Assembly (NCBI RefSeq): GCF_000526335.1
Contig: NZ_JAFW01000001.1
Coordinates: forward strand, 3,906,001 to 3,970,000
DNA: 64,000 nt
From: Arthrobacter sp. 31Y
GTDB taxonomy: Bacteria > Actinomycetota > Actinomycetes > Actinomycetales > Micrococcaceae
Reading direction: 5' to 3'
Made by a program: the position numbers and the translations under genes. The notes beneath the pieces were generated by a model. It saw only the letters and a program-made list of their open reading frames with translations. It was not told where the DNA came from and searched no databases. Of the stretch, positions 16,462 through 25,319 are shown piece by piece. The first letter of the stretch is position 1, and the number at the start of each line of letters is the position of its first letter.

Positions 16462-16470
16462 AGTGAACCC

Positions 16471-19101
16471 CTAGTTTTCTACGCCGACGGTTTCGCTGCG
16501 GACCGGGATGGTGGAGGCGATGAGTACGCCACCCTTTTCCTCGTTGGTGGCCGGACGGATCTGGCCGCGCTCCGGAACGAAGGAGATGGACTCGTCCTTC
16601 TGGTTGGGGGCGTTCACGAACGAACGGAAACGGCGGAGGCGCTCCGGGTCCTTCAGGGTCTCGGCCCACTCGTCCTCGTAGGTGTCGATGTGCTTGGCCA
16701 TGGCCGCCTCAAGCTCTTCTGCGATGCCCAGGGAGTCGTTGACCACTACTTCCTCCACGTGCTTGATGTCGCCGTCGAGCTCTTCCTGCCAGCGTGCGGT
16801 GCGCTGGAGGCGGTCAGCGGTGCGGATGTAGTACATGAGGTAGCGGTCGATGTACTTCAACAAGGTTTCGTCGTCCAGGTCCTTGGCGAGGAGCTTTGCG
16901 TGGGCCGGGGTGGCGCCACCATTACCGCCTACGTACAGGTTCCAACCATCGGCCGTGGCAATCACACCGACGTCCTTGCCGCGTGCCTCGGCACATTCGC
17001 GGGCGCAACCGGAGACACCCATCTTCAGTTTGTGCGGGCTGCGGAGGCCGCGGTACCGAAGCTCCAGGGCGATGGCCATGGCCACCGAATCCTGCACGCC
17101 GAACCGGCACCATGTGGAGCCAACACAGGACTTCACCGTGCGGAGGCTCTTTCCGTAGGCCTGGCCGGACTCGAAGCCAGCGTCAACCAGTTCCTTCCAG
17201 ATGTCCGGCAATTCCTCCAAGCGGGCGCCGAACATATCGATGCGCTGTCCGCCCGTGATCTTTGTGTAGAGGTTGTACTTCTCAGCCACGGCCGCAATGA
17301 CTCCGAGGCCCTTGGGTGTGATCTCACCACCGGCGATGCGGGGGACCACCGAGTAGGTGCCGTCCTTCTGCATGTTCGCCAAAGCGCGGTCGTTAGTGTC
17401 CTGCAGCGAGCCACGTCCGGCGTCCAGGACGTAAGCGGAGTGCTGGCTGGCCAGGATGGAGGCGATGGTCGGCTTGCAGATATCGCAGCCCGCGCCCGTG
17501 CCGTACTTGGCCATGATCTCTTCAAAGGAGGTCAATTCAAGGACGCGGATAGCGTCGAAGAGTTCCTGGCGGGACAGGCTGATGTGCTCGCAGAGTGCCT
17601 TGGAGACCTCGATGCCGGACTTCTTCAGTTCGCCTTCCATCAGCTTCTTGAGCATGGGTACACAGGAACCACACTGAGTTCCGGCGCGGGTGCAACCCTT
17701 GAGCTCGCCGAGCTCCTGAACGGGAGCGTTTCCTTCGCAGGAGCCGCAGCCGTTGATGGTGTCGCGGATGGTGCCGGCAGCTACGTTGTTGCAGGAACAC
17801 AGGATGGCATCGTCAGGAAGCTCGGTCTCAGGAGCCTCCCCACCACCGGCAGCACTCAAGTAGGCGCCCGGTTCAGCAGAGAGTTCGCGGCCCAGGAGCG
17901 GACGGAGGCTCATGTAAGGAGAAGCGTCGCCCACGAAGATGCCACCCAGAAGAGTCTTGGCATCATCGGTGGTGACAATCTTCTGGTAAACGCCACGAGC
18001 GGGATCGGCGTAGACGATCTCCAGGGAATGCTCCGTCCGGGCAAAGGCATCACCGAAGCTGGCAACATCAACGCCGGACAACTTGAGCTTGGTGGCAGTG
18101 TCAAAGCCCGGGAACGTTGCTTCGCCGCCGTGCAGGCGATCAGCAACGATCTCGGCCATGGTGTTGGCCGGAGCCACGAGGCCCAGGCACATGCCTTCAA
18201 AGTTGGCTACTTCGCCGATGGCCCAGATGCCGTCCACTTCGGTGGCACAGAAATCATTGATGACCACGCCGCCGCGCTGGCCCAGGCTGAAGAGCTGCTC
18301 TTCGCCTTCAGCTGCGCGGAAGAGATCGTCGCGGGGCCTGACGCCGATGGCAACGATCACGAGGTCGGCGTCGATGGTGCGGCCGTCAGCCATGAGGACT
18401 CCGGTGACATTGCCGTCGTCGTCAGTAACAACCTCGGAGGGGAACACGCCGCCGTGGACTTCGAAGCCCTTGGCCTCGATCAGTCGGCCCAAGGCTTGCC
18501 CTGCGCCTTCGTCCAACTGGGTGTTCATGAGCCACGGCGAGCCGTTGATGACGATCGGGGTAGCACCCAGCTGCTCGGTGCCAGCCGCGGACTCAAGCCC
18601 CAGCAGTCCACCACCGATGGTGACGGCGTTGACCTTGCGTCCCAGCTTCTCGGTCAGCCCGGCAATGGCCTTGTTAATGGCCCATACGTCTTCGAGCGTC
18701 CGGTAAACGTGGGTGTGTTCCGCGCCGGGGATGGGGAGCCGGGCTGCATCCGAACCCGAGGCGACCACCAGATGGTCGTATTCGTACTTGTTGCCGGCAG
18801 CCGTGAGGACGCTCTTGGCAACAGCATCGATTTTGACGGCGCGCTCGCTGGTCTTGAGGGTGAGGGCTTCGTGGTCCCACATGGACGCGTCGCCCAGGGT
18901 GAGGTCTACGCCGGTTTCCGTCAGTGCCTTGCTCAGCGCCACACGGTCGTAGGGGAGGTGGGCCTCTTCGGTCAGCACCGTAACCTGCCAACCTTCAAGT
19001 CCGCGGTTGACCATGGCATCGGCGAAGCGGTGGGCAGCAGGGCCGCCGCCGACGACGACGATGCGGCGCAGGTTCTCTGTACTTGAAGTGTGTCCGGTCA
19101 C
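16471..19101 (-). CDS. nirB: Assimilatory nitrite reductase [NAD(P)H], large subunit
   Basis: 876 residues, full length. Reduces nitrite to ammonium with six electrons in the cytoplasm. Domains in order: FAD/NAD(P) oxidoreductase (about 10-330), BFD-like [2Fe-2S] domain near residue 430 (CSCNN, CGSCEG, and further GTQCGSC), then nitrite/sulfite reductase ferredoxin-like half and siroheme/[4Fe-4S] domain with the cysteine pairs SCVGSTWC (about 660) and GCARECAE (about 700). GTG start at 19101 preceded by GAAAGG. It leads a three-gene operon with the SUMT and the NnaR-like regulator. A GlnR-type box lies 68-105 bases upstream. The small subunit nirD is on the opposite strand rather than downstream. 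Confidence 0.96.
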   Translation of the reverse strand: MTGHTSSTENLRRIVVVGGGPAAHRFADAMVNRGLEGWQVTVLTEEAHLPYDRVALSKALTETGVDLTLGDASMWDHEALTLKTSERAVKIDAVAKSVLTAAGNKYEYDHLVVASGSDAARLPIPGAEHTHVYRTLEDVWAINKAIAGLTEKLGRKVNAVTIGGGLLGLESAAGTEQLGATPIVINGSPWLMNTQLDEGAGQALGRLIEAKGFEVHGGVFPSEVVTDDDGNVTGVLMADGRTIDADLVIVAIGVRPRDDLFRAAEGEEQLFSLGQRGGVVINDFCATEVDGIWAIGEVANFEGMCLGLVAPANTMAEIVADRLHGGEATFPGFDTATKLKLSGVDVASFGDAFARTEHSLEIVYADPARGVYQKIVTTDDAKTLLGGIFVGDASPYMSLRPLLGRELSAEPGAYLSAAGGGEAPETELPDDAILCSCNNVAAGTIRDTINGCGSCEGNAPVQELGELKGCTRAGTQCGSCVPMLKKLMEGELKKSGIEVSKALCEHISLSRQELFDAIRVLELTSFEEIMAKYGTGAGCDICKPTIASILASQHSAYVLDAGRGSLQDTNDRALANMQKDGTYSVVPRIAGGEITPKGLGVIAAVAEKYNLYTKITGGQRIDMFGARLEELPDIWKELVDAGFESGQAYGKSLRTVKSCVGSTWCRFGVQDSVAMAIALELRYRGLRSPHKLKMGVSGCARECAEARGKDVGVIATADGWNLYVGGNGGATPAHAKLLAKDLDDETLLKYIDRYLMYYIRTADRLQRTARWQEELDGDIKHVEEVVVNDSLGIAEELEAAMAKHIDTYEDEWAETLKDPERLRRFRSFVNAPNQKDESISFVPERGQIRPATNEEKGGVLIASTIPVRSETVGVEN

Positions 19102-19168
19102 TGGTGGGCCTTTCGCAGATGTTGCAGACGGATCTCCGCAACTTGTGGTTCCAGCCTAGGGACGGGCA

Positions 19169-19206
19169 GTTTCGCTTCAGTTTCCCTTATGTTTCGTGAT
19201 CTTAAC
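19169..19206. promoter_or_regulatory. GlnR-type nitrogen-control box between nirB and nirD
   Basis: Read on the nirB strand, four elements stand in exact 11-base register: GTTAA, GAAAC, GAAAC, GAAAC, each separated by six bases. On the plus strand these are GTTTC at 19169, 19180 and 19191 and TTAAC at 19202. This matches the actinobacterial GlnR consensus (gTnAC-n6-GaAAC, repeated twice). GlnR is the known nitrogen regulator of nir genes in Streptomyces and mycobacteria; action here is inferred. Confidence 0.78.
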
Positions 19207-19383
19207 TTCTGCATCACGAACGCATTTCTGGGGGCGTGAGGTCTCTTTTACGCGTTGGACACAAACGCGCACCCCTGTTGAAACACCCCCGTCCTAGCGT
19301 GGAGGAGTGGCCGCAAGCGTGGCCCGGTCCGGGGGAGTGACGGTGGAAATTGCCAGCACCCGGACACAGTGAGAGGGGCTGAA

Positions 19384-19746
19384 ATGACCGTAATTCTGGA
19401 CCGTGCCGAAAATCTGACCGCCACCGCCACGTGGCAGCGTGTTTGCCCGGTGGACGAACTCGAAGTTGCCTGGGGCGAAGCTGCGCTGATCGCCGGACGT
19501 CAGGTTGCGCTGTTCCGCACTGCGCCCAACGAGGTCTTCGCTGTGGCCCAGCAGGATCCGGCAACACTCGCCAACGTGATGGCCCGCGGCATCATCGGCT
19601 CGCGCGGAAGCCGGCCGACCATTGCGTCGCCTCTACACAAAGAGGTCTACGACCTCGAAACCGGTGAATGCTTCACCAACCCGGAGCTCACGCTCGAAGC
19701 CTTTCCCACCCGTTTGGTGGACGGCTTCATAGAGGTTGAACTCTAA
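19384..19746 (+). CDS. nirD: Assimilatory nitrite reductase small subunit
   Basis: 120 residues, Rieske-like fold. The family pattern is visible: WQRVCPVDELEVAWGEAALI near the N-terminus, VALFRTAPNEVFAVAQQDP, GSRGSRPTIASPLHKEVYDL and the C-terminal VDGFIEVEL. As in other NirD proteins the Rieske cysteine/histidine cluster ligands are absent. It pairs with NirB to form NADH-nitrite reductase. ATG at 19384 follows GAGAGGGG. It is transcribed divergently from nirB across a shared 282-base regulatory region, and converges on the phosphosugar mutase with 5 bases between stops. Confidence 0.9.
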   Translation: MTVILDRAENLTATATWQRVCPVDELEVAWGEAALIAGRQVALFRTAPNEVFAVAQQDPATLANVMARGIIGSRGSRPTIASPLHKEVYDLETGECFTNPELTLEAFPTRLVDGFIEVEL

Positions 19747-19751
19747 GAGTT

Positions 19752-21497
19752 TTACAAACCCAATGCTTCGCGGACGTCCCTGAGAACATCATCCAGGGAC
19801 GTTCGCGCTGCTTGGCGCGCAGCGGCGAGCTCCGCCGCGGATTCCACCGCCTGGATGACTTCCAGATAGCACTTGAGCTTGGGCTCCGTGCCGCTGGGAC
19901 GAATGATGACACGGCTCTGGTCCCGCGTAAGGTACAGCAGACCGTCCGTGGCAGGCAGGGCTTCGCTTCCCTCGGCAAGATCAGTGAAAACCTCGACGGC
20001 GGAGCCTCCGAATGCCTCCGGTGGATTGACCCGGAGGCGGTTCATCATGGCGCCCAACAGGCCCAAATCGGCTACGCGGATACTGAGCTGGTCGCTCGCA
20101 TGCAGTCCGTGTACCAAGTACAGGTCATCAAGGGTGTCAAAGATGGTCTTGCCGTCGGCCTTGGCTGTTGCCGCAAGTTCAGCGATCAGCACTGCCGCTG
20201 AAATTCCGTCCTTGTCCCGCACCAGATCCGGCGCCACGCAGTATCCCAAAGCTTCCTCATACCCATAGGTGAGGCCGGGAACCCGTGAAATCCATTTGAA
20301 CCCGGTGAGGGTTTCCTCGTGGGCGTAACCTGCTGCAGCGGCAATCCGGGACAGCAGGCGCGAGGAAACGATCGAGTTGGCGAAGACGCCCGTTTGCGGC
20401 TCATCCCCGGCGGCGGCTGCCATGCGTGCCACGACGTGCGCACCCAGGAGCGCTCCTACTTCGTCGCCGCGGAGCATCCGCCAGGCTCCCGTGGCGGGGT
20501 CCAGCGCAGCAACCGCAGCGCGATCGGCGTCGGGATCATTGGCCACAACAATGTCCGCGCCCGAGTCGGCAGCAGCCGCAAGGGCCAGGTCCAGGGCGCC
20601 GGGTTCTTCCGGGTTGGGGAAGGCGACGGTGGGGAAGTCCGGGTCCGGCTCGGCCTGTTCGGCAACCAAGGTGACATCCGTGAAACCTGCGGCGTTCAGG
20701 ACAGAGACAGCCGTTTCGCCGCCGACACCGTGCATGGGTGTCAGGACGATCTTGAGGTCCCGGGCCGGGAAATGTTCCCGATCCACCAAGCCCGCCATGG
20801 CGCTTTCATAGTCGGCCGCGATGGAGGTGGGCAGCACGGTCCAGCCGTCCTCTGCCAGCGCGATCGAATCCAACGCACCCACAGCCTCGATTTTGGCCGC
20901 GATTTCCGCGTCGTACGGCGCGACGATCTGCGAACCGCGTCCGCTCTCGGAAACGGCGTGCCGTCCGAGGTACACCTTGTAACCGTTGTCCTGCGGCGGG
21001 TTGTGGCTCGCTGTGACCATCACGCCGCCGTCGCAATCCAGCGACCGGACCGCGAAGGCGAGCAACGGCGTCGGAAGTGCTGACGGCATCAGGAAAGTTT
21101 CGATGCCTGCTGCCGTAAAGATCGCCGCGGTTTCCTGCGCGAAGATGTCCGAGTTGTAGCGGGCATCGAAGCCGACGACGGCGCGCGGCCGGGTTCCGGG
21201 CGCAGCTGCGGCCACCGTCTCGGTGAGGAAAGCGGCGAGGCCTGCCGCCGCCCTGCGGACAACGACGCGGTTCATCCGGTTGGGGCCTGGACCGAGTGCT
21301 GCCCGAAGGCCGGCCGTGCCGAATTGCAGGGTGCCGTTGAAGCTGTCGCCCAATTCCTGCGTTGCTCCCGCATCACCGCTCTCGGCGAGTTCGGTCAGCT
21401 CGACGAGAGCAGTCGCCGTCGCCGGGTCTGGGTCTTGGGAAGCCCATTGGCGGGCGTCGGTGATCAGCTGTTCAAATGCGGCATCGCTGGATGTCAT
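19752..21497 (-). CDS. Phosphosugar mutase (phosphoglucomutase/phosphomannomutase/phosphopentomutase type)
   Basis: 581 residues of the alpha-D-phosphohexomutase superfamily. Visible: N-terminal FGTAGLRAALGPGPNRMN, active-site phosphoserine loop VMVTASHNPPQDNGYKVYLG (serine near residue 160), metal-binding loop VANDPDADRAAV, sugar-binding ETLTGFKWISR and GYEEALGYCVAP, and the phosphate-binding RPSGTEPKLKCYLEV. Length and motifs fit the PgmB/PGM2-like subgroup, often encoded beside purine nucleoside phosphorylase, where it interconverts (deoxy)ribose-1-P and -5-P. Here the phosphorylase lies 3.9 kb away beyond a fructan pair. Confidence 0.9.
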   Translation of the reverse strand: MTSSDAAFEQLITDARQWASQDPDPATATALVELTELAESGDAGATQELGDSFNGTLQFGTAGLRAALGPGPNRMNRVVVRRAAAGLAAFLTETVAAAAPGTRPRAVVGFDARYNSDIFAQETAAIFTAAGIETFLMPSALPTPLLAFAVRSLDCDGGVMVTASHNPPQDNGYKVYLGRHAVSESGRGSQIVAPYDAEIAAKIEAVGALDSIALAEDGWTVLPTSIAADYESAMAGLVDREHFPARDLKIVLTPMHGVGGETAVSVLNAAGFTDVTLVAEQAEPDPDFPTVAFPNPEEPGALDLALAAAADSGADIVVANDPDADRAAVAALDPATGAWRMLRGDEVGALLGAHVVARMAAAAGDEPQTGVFANSIVSSRLLSRIAAAAGYAHEETLTGFKWISRVPGLTYGYEEALGYCVAPDLVRDKDGISAAVLIAELAATAKADGKTIFDTLDDLYLVHGLHASDQLSIRVADLGLLGAMMNRLRVNPPEAFGGSAVEVFTDLAEGSEALPATDGLLYLTRDQSRVIIRPSGTEPKLKCYLEVIQAVESAAELAAARQAARTSLDDVLRDVREALGL

Positions 21498-21541
21498 AGG
21501 GACAAAACTATCCTCAATGAGACCTTCGCGGGCAACGAGGT

Positions 21542-21586
21542 GCGGGATCTCGCCTCTAGGAGTGGTCGTAAAGGGTGAGATCCCGC
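21542..21586 (-). terminator. Terminator hairpin after the levanase gene
   Basis: GCGGGATCTCGCC (21542-21554) pairs with GGTGAGATCCCGC (21574-21586), 13 bp with one G-T pair, 19-base loop. It lies just past the 3' end of the GH32 gene and before the phosphosugar mutase start. Confidence 0.65.
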
Positions 21587-21599
21587 CCCTCAGCGGGCC

Positions 21600-23219
21600 T
21601 TAAAGAGTGCGGGAAGTAACACTGAAGTCCGTGTCGCCGTCCATGCTGAACGCCGAGGCCCCTACGTTGTCCCAGTCCGGGAAGAACGTGTCCGAAAGAA
21701 CCGCAGCTCCATCGCCGGCGAAGACTTCCACCGAGGATGAGTCCAAGAGGATAGTCAGATGGATCTTACTCCCGGGAGAGGACAGGGCCACTTCATGAAA
21801 TGGGCTGAACTTCGCGGAGAAGTTGCTGGTTCCGGCCTGTGAACGATCCACCCTGACGGTGCCTGTTTCCTTGTTATAGGAGATGCGCAGCCCGGACTCG
21901 GAGCCGGATGATTGGCGGAGGCGAACGCCTGCTTCGCGAGCAGACATCAGGTCCATGTCCAGCTGGATCAGCTGGGTGCGTCCCTGGAAATCCTGGCCCA
22001 AGTCCTTGGGTAAGGAGCCGACCGTGAGGTTTTTGCTCCTCACCTCACCGGAGTGTTCCATGGCCTCCTGTGCCACGCCGGCTATGGAGGATCGCAACTC
22101 AAACCGCTTCCCGCCCTTAACCAAGGTGAGTTCACGGGGAATTGCCATGGAGCCGCGCCACGGTGTGGTGGGCACATCCTGGGCGTAGTCCCAGTTGCCC
22201 ATCCACCCCAGGAGTACGGGTTTGTCCCCGGGCGCGCCGGAGATGGAGTTCGCGGCGTAATAGTCGGCTCCATGGTCCGGCCACTGGGATTCGGTGAGGG
22301 GCGCATCGGGAGCGGCCGCATTCTCGGCCGTAAAGTGGGTGCCGTCGAATTCGCCCACGAAGTACTGCATGCCCGATCCGCCGGCAATGCCGCCGGGGTT
22401 GATGCTCAGCAGCATCACCCACTTTTTGGCCGTCGAGTCCGCCACGTCCATGTGGATAAGTTCCGGCACTTCCCAGAGGCCTCCCTGGGCGCCGAGTCCG
22501 GAGAAATCACTGAGGTATTCCCAGTGGAGGAGGTCCTGGGACTTGAACATTTTGACTACCTGGGCGTCGGCCACCACAGTGGTCATCACCCAGTAGCGGC
22601 CGGGCTCGTACCAAGTGATTTTGGGGTCGCGGAAGTTGTTGTTGGTGGGCGCCAGGTTCAGGACGGGGTTGCCTTGGTACTTTTGCCACGAGGTGCCTCC
22701 GTCCACGCTGAAGGCGACAGATTGGGCTTGCGAGCCTTGAGGCAGCACACCGTTCTTCCCGTACGCGCTGGTGTACAGGGCCACCATTGGCGGGTTTTCC
22801 GCAGAGCCGAGGCCGGAAGCGTTGTTCTTGTCCACCACAATGCAGCCGGAGAAGATCTCTTCTTCCGGACTAGCTTCCAAGGCGAGGGGCTGCTGTTCCC
22901 AGTGGATCAGATCCTGGCTGGTGGAGTGGCCCCAGGACATGTTGCCCCACGAGTTCCCGTGAGGGTTGTACTGGTAGAAGGCATGGTAGGTGCCGTCGTG
23001 ATAGACGAGGCCGTTGGGATCATTGAGCCAGTTCTTCTCAGCAGTCAGGTGAGCTGCGGGCCGCCATGGGTCCGAGGGGGACGGCCGGTGGCCGCCCGGG
23101 GCGGGGACCGGCGTCGGGCGTTCCGTCTGAGTGCAGGAAGCGGCGGAGAAGGCGACCACGACGGCGGCACTTGCGGCCAGCATCTGGCGGCGCGAAAGGT
23201 GGGGGCTGGGAAAAGTCAT
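21600..23219 (-). CDS. Secreted GH32 fructanase (levanase/exo-inulinase type)
   Basis: 539 residues. The N-terminus has a twin-arginine-like SRRQMLAASAAVVVAFSAAS followed by Cys29, so it is probably a Tat-exported lipoprotein. GH32 five-blade catalytic domain: nucleophile Asp67 in WLNDPNG, transition-state Asp198 in FRDPK, acid/base Glu250 in LWEVPEL (usual WECPD). The C-terminal beta-sandwich ends VSSPGSKIHLTILLDSSSVE, VFAGDG, with the SSVEVF motif characteristic of GH32. It hydrolyses beta-fructans such as levan or inulin outside the cell. It follows the levansucrase gene by 92 bases that contain a hairpin, so expression of the hydrolase may be lower than that of the synthase. Confidence 0.92.
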   Translation of the reverse strand: MTFPSPHLSRRQMLAASAAVVVAFSAASCTQTERPTPVPAPGGHRPSPSDPWRPAAHLTAEKNWLNDPNGLVYHDGTYHAFYQYNPHGNSWGNMSWGHSTSQDLIHWEQQPLALEASPEEEIFSGCIVVDKNNASGLGSAENPPMVALYTSAYGKNGVLPQGSQAQSVAFSVDGGTSWQKYQGNPVLNLAPTNNNFRDPKITWYEPGRYWVMTTVVADAQVVKMFKSQDLLHWEYLSDFSGLGAQGGLWEVPELIHMDVADSTAKKWVMLLSINPGGIAGGSGMQYFVGEFDGTHFTAENAAAPDAPLTESQWPDHGADYYAANSISGAPGDKPVLLGWMGNWDYAQDVPTTPWRGSMAIPRELTLVKGGKRFELRSSIAGVAQEAMEHSGEVRSKNLTVGSLPKDLGQDFQGRTQLIQLDMDLMSAREAGVRLRQSSGSESGLRISYNKETGTVRVDRSQAGTSNFSAKFSPFHEVALSSPGSKIHLTILLDSSSVEVFAGDGAAVLSDTFFPDWDNVGASAFSMDGDTDFSVTSRTL

Positions 23220-23244
23220 GGGGAAGATCCTGGGGGTTGGGGGT

Positions 23245-23284
23245 GGCAGGGGTGCCGGTCCGCGCGGGACCGGTCACCCCTGCC
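23245..23284 (-). terminator. Hairpin between levansucrase and levanase
   Basis: GGCAGGGGTG plus CCGGTCC (23245-23261) pair with GGACCGG plus CACCCCTGCC (23267-23284): a 17-bp stem with one bulged T and a GCGCG loop. Terminates or attenuates transcription from the upstream GH68 gene. Confidence 0.7.
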
Positions 23285-23311
23285 GTGGCCTGGCGGCCGG
23301 GGTGTTGCTGC

Positions 23312-24910
23312 TTACTTGTAGAGGCCTTCGCCGCCCACACGGACGTTGGTGGGAAGGTAACCGAACGGGCCAAGGCCGTTCTGGCCGAAGCTGCGGTCCA
23401 CTTGCGTCACGCCGCCCTGGAAGTTCATCTTCACGGTGGGTGACAGGGAGCCGCCGCGGACGCCGTCCACGTTGTCAATGAATGACTGGACGAGCCCGCC
23501 GGGCTGCACGTAGTGCGAGTAGGCCTGGAACTGCCGGCCGTTCTGACGCGGGTCTGGCCCCTCCGGCGCGTTGGCCGGCATGTTCAGGTCCGTGGGGGAG
23601 CCCAAGGCCAGGCCGCTGTTGTTGACCGGCTGGTAGTCGGAGCGGACGCCGTTGCCGACGAAGCCGTACACGCCGTCCGGGCCGCGCATTCCATCTGCAT
23701 ACGTGAACTGGTGGCTGATGGTGAACAGGTAGTACTTGTTCTTGCCGTTCTCGTTTTGGATGAAGATCTGCGGACGCTCAGTCTGGTCGTTCACGCAGTT
23801 GGCGGAGAGGATCGGCGGCAGGAAGCTCCACTTGGTGAGGTCCTTGTTGTCCGCCACGGCGAGGCCCACGTTGGCGGTCTGGTACCAACTGCCCGTGCTG
23901 TTGACCTGGGCCAAGGACTCGGCGTTGGGGTCGCCGGGCTGGTAGCCAAGGTCTTCCTGCTTGCACTTGTAGGAGCCACGGGTGCCTCCGGTGTTGCCTT
24001 CGAAGACCATGAAGGTTTTGCCCGGGTGGGCCGGGTCCGCGAAGGTGTACGGGTCACGGAACGCGAAACCGGGGTTCTGGGCTTTGTTCTGGTACAGCTT
24101 TCCATCCGGTTCCAGCAGCTTGGTGTGCTGGAAGCCGTCGAAGGTCACGCCGTCCTTGGTGGCGTGGATGTTACCCAGGGCCTTGGCGATCGCGGCATCC
24201 GGAGCGATCCCGCCGCCGCCCGCATTCCTCTCGGCGACGTCGTAGAACGTGGTTGCCGTGTAGAAGACGTTGATCTTGTTGCCCTGCATGAGGCGCGTGG
24301 AACCGGACCATTCCGTGTTGCCGATGGACGTGTTGTCCAGGAACAGGTGTCCGCCGTAGTTCCATTTGTCCTTGGCAGGATCGGCGTTGGTCTTGCGGAA
24401 GAAGTAGCCAATCCTGGCGTTCCAGTGGCGCTGGTCGAAGCCATAGCCTGCGTGCCGGTCAGCAACCAGGGAGAAGATGACATCCCAGCCCTTGTAGCTG
24501 ATCTGGTTGGCCTTCTCGTCCGTCAGGGACCACGTGTCCCATACCCAGACGTCGTCGTTCATGGCTGGGAAGTCCTTGGGGATTTCCGGCATGGTGACGT
24601 CGGGGCTCATGGAGTTCTGGCCAGGGGCAACATTGGGGTTGCTCTGGGCCATGATCTGCTTGGCGTCGGCTCGCGTCCACTTGGACGTGAAGTCTGCCGC
24701 GGGATCATATGCCTGCTGCGTGTGGGTGGTTGGCAGCGGGAAACCGGGCGTGGGTGCCGGCATGGTGCTCGACGGCGGGTCGGCTGGCAGGTTGGCCTGC
24801 GCGGCAGGCGTCACCAGCAGGATGCTGCCAGCCACGCCGGCCGCGGCTGCGAGGGCTACTGCCTGTCGCAGCCGGCGGCGCGGCCGTTGAGGGGTTAAGT
24901 GCGTGTTCAT
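23312..24910 (-). CDS. Secreted GH68 levansucrase
   Basis: 532 residues with a Sec signal (basic start, hydrophobic core, TPAAQA cleavage near residue 39). GH68 five-blade propeller: nucleophile Asp125 in VWVWDTWSL, transition-state Asp284 in FAFRDPYTF, acid/base Glu376 in DQTERPQIF. It splits sucrose and polymerises fructose into levan, releasing glucose. The pair with a GH32 fructanase suggests synthesis and re-use of an extracellular fructan reserve or biofilm matrix. The 400-base upstream region holds a LacI-type operator. The two genes sit between nucleoside-salvage genes that are normally neighbours. Confidence 0.95.
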   Translation of the reverse strand: MNTHLTPQRPRRRLRQAVALAAAAGVAGSILLVTPAAQANLPADPPSSTMPAPTPGFPLPTTHTQQAYDPAADFTSKWTRADAKQIMAQSNPNVAPGQNSMSPDVTMPEIPKDFPAMNDDVWVWDTWSLTDEKANQISYKGWDVIFSLVADRHAGYGFDQRHWNARIGYFFRKTNADPAKDKWNYGGHLFLDNTSIGNTEWSGSTRLMQGNKINVFYTATTFYDVAERNAGGGGIAPDAAIAKALGNIHATKDGVTFDGFQHTKLLEPDGKLYQNKAQNPGFAFRDPYTFADPAHPGKTFMVFEGNTGGTRGSYKCKQEDLGYQPGDPNAESLAQVNSTGSWYQTANVGLAVADNKDLTKWSFLPPILSANCVNDQTERPQIFIQNENGKNKYYLFTISHQFTYADGMRGPDGVYGFVGNGVRSDYQPVNNSGLALGSPTDLNMPANAPEGPDPRQNGRQFQAYSHYVQPGGLVQSFIDNVDGVRGGSLSPTVKMNFQGGVTQVDRSFGQNGLGPFGYLPTNVRVGGEGLYK

Positions 24911-25319
24911 GCTTGCTCTTCTCGCGGAGTGTTGGACTTCGTGGAGTGGGGCGCATGCCCTGACCCCCTGGTGGGGGTTCTCTACTCAGGCGTCCATCGA
25001 TCCGCGCGAGGCGTCATCGAGGGACGCCATTGTTTTCGAGGTGCGGGGGAGCTTTACAGCTGTCCGCCGCGTTGGCTCCGGTACGTCGACTTACCGGAGC
25101 ACTCTCCACGCTGACACGTGTTAGGTCACAGATCAAAGGGTGTTGCGCTGGCCTCTTCGGCTACTCCCCAGTACCTGCGCAAGCGCTTACATTGCCAACG
25201 TGCGCGCGTGACATTTTTGGGCACGGCCGGTCAAATGTTTCGCCACAAATCAGATTTATCCTGAGAGTTCACTGTGCATTTAGTTCTTGGGCGCGGTTGT
25301 TAGCGCGCACCTGTTAAAC
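24911..25319. other. Non-coding promoter region upstream of levansucrase
   Basis: 409 bases with no supported gene. Besides the LacI-type operator at 25179-25190 and its flanking hexamers, I see nothing that I can assign. Small open frames here have no ribosome-binding sites or protein-like composition. Confidence 0.5.
25179..25190. promoter_or_regulatory. LacI-family-type operator upstream of levansucrase
   Basis: GCAAGCGCTTAC, centred on the perfect palindrome AAGCGCTT, typical of sugar-responsive LacI/GalR-family sites. On the minus strand it lies in the 17-base spacer between TTGGCA (25198-25193) and GGTACT (25175-25170), where a repressor would block polymerase. No LacI gene is nearby; the regulator would be elsewhere. 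Distance to the levansucrase ATG is about 260 bases. Confidence 0.45.

Noticed and set aside
14230..19086. A 1618-residue open frame on the plus strand opposite nirB, the SUMT and the HemD-like gene
   Set aside because: It is an antisense shadow of three clearly recognisable genes; high GC content keeps stop codons rare in that frame. Its translation is Gly/His/Gln-rich with no domain.
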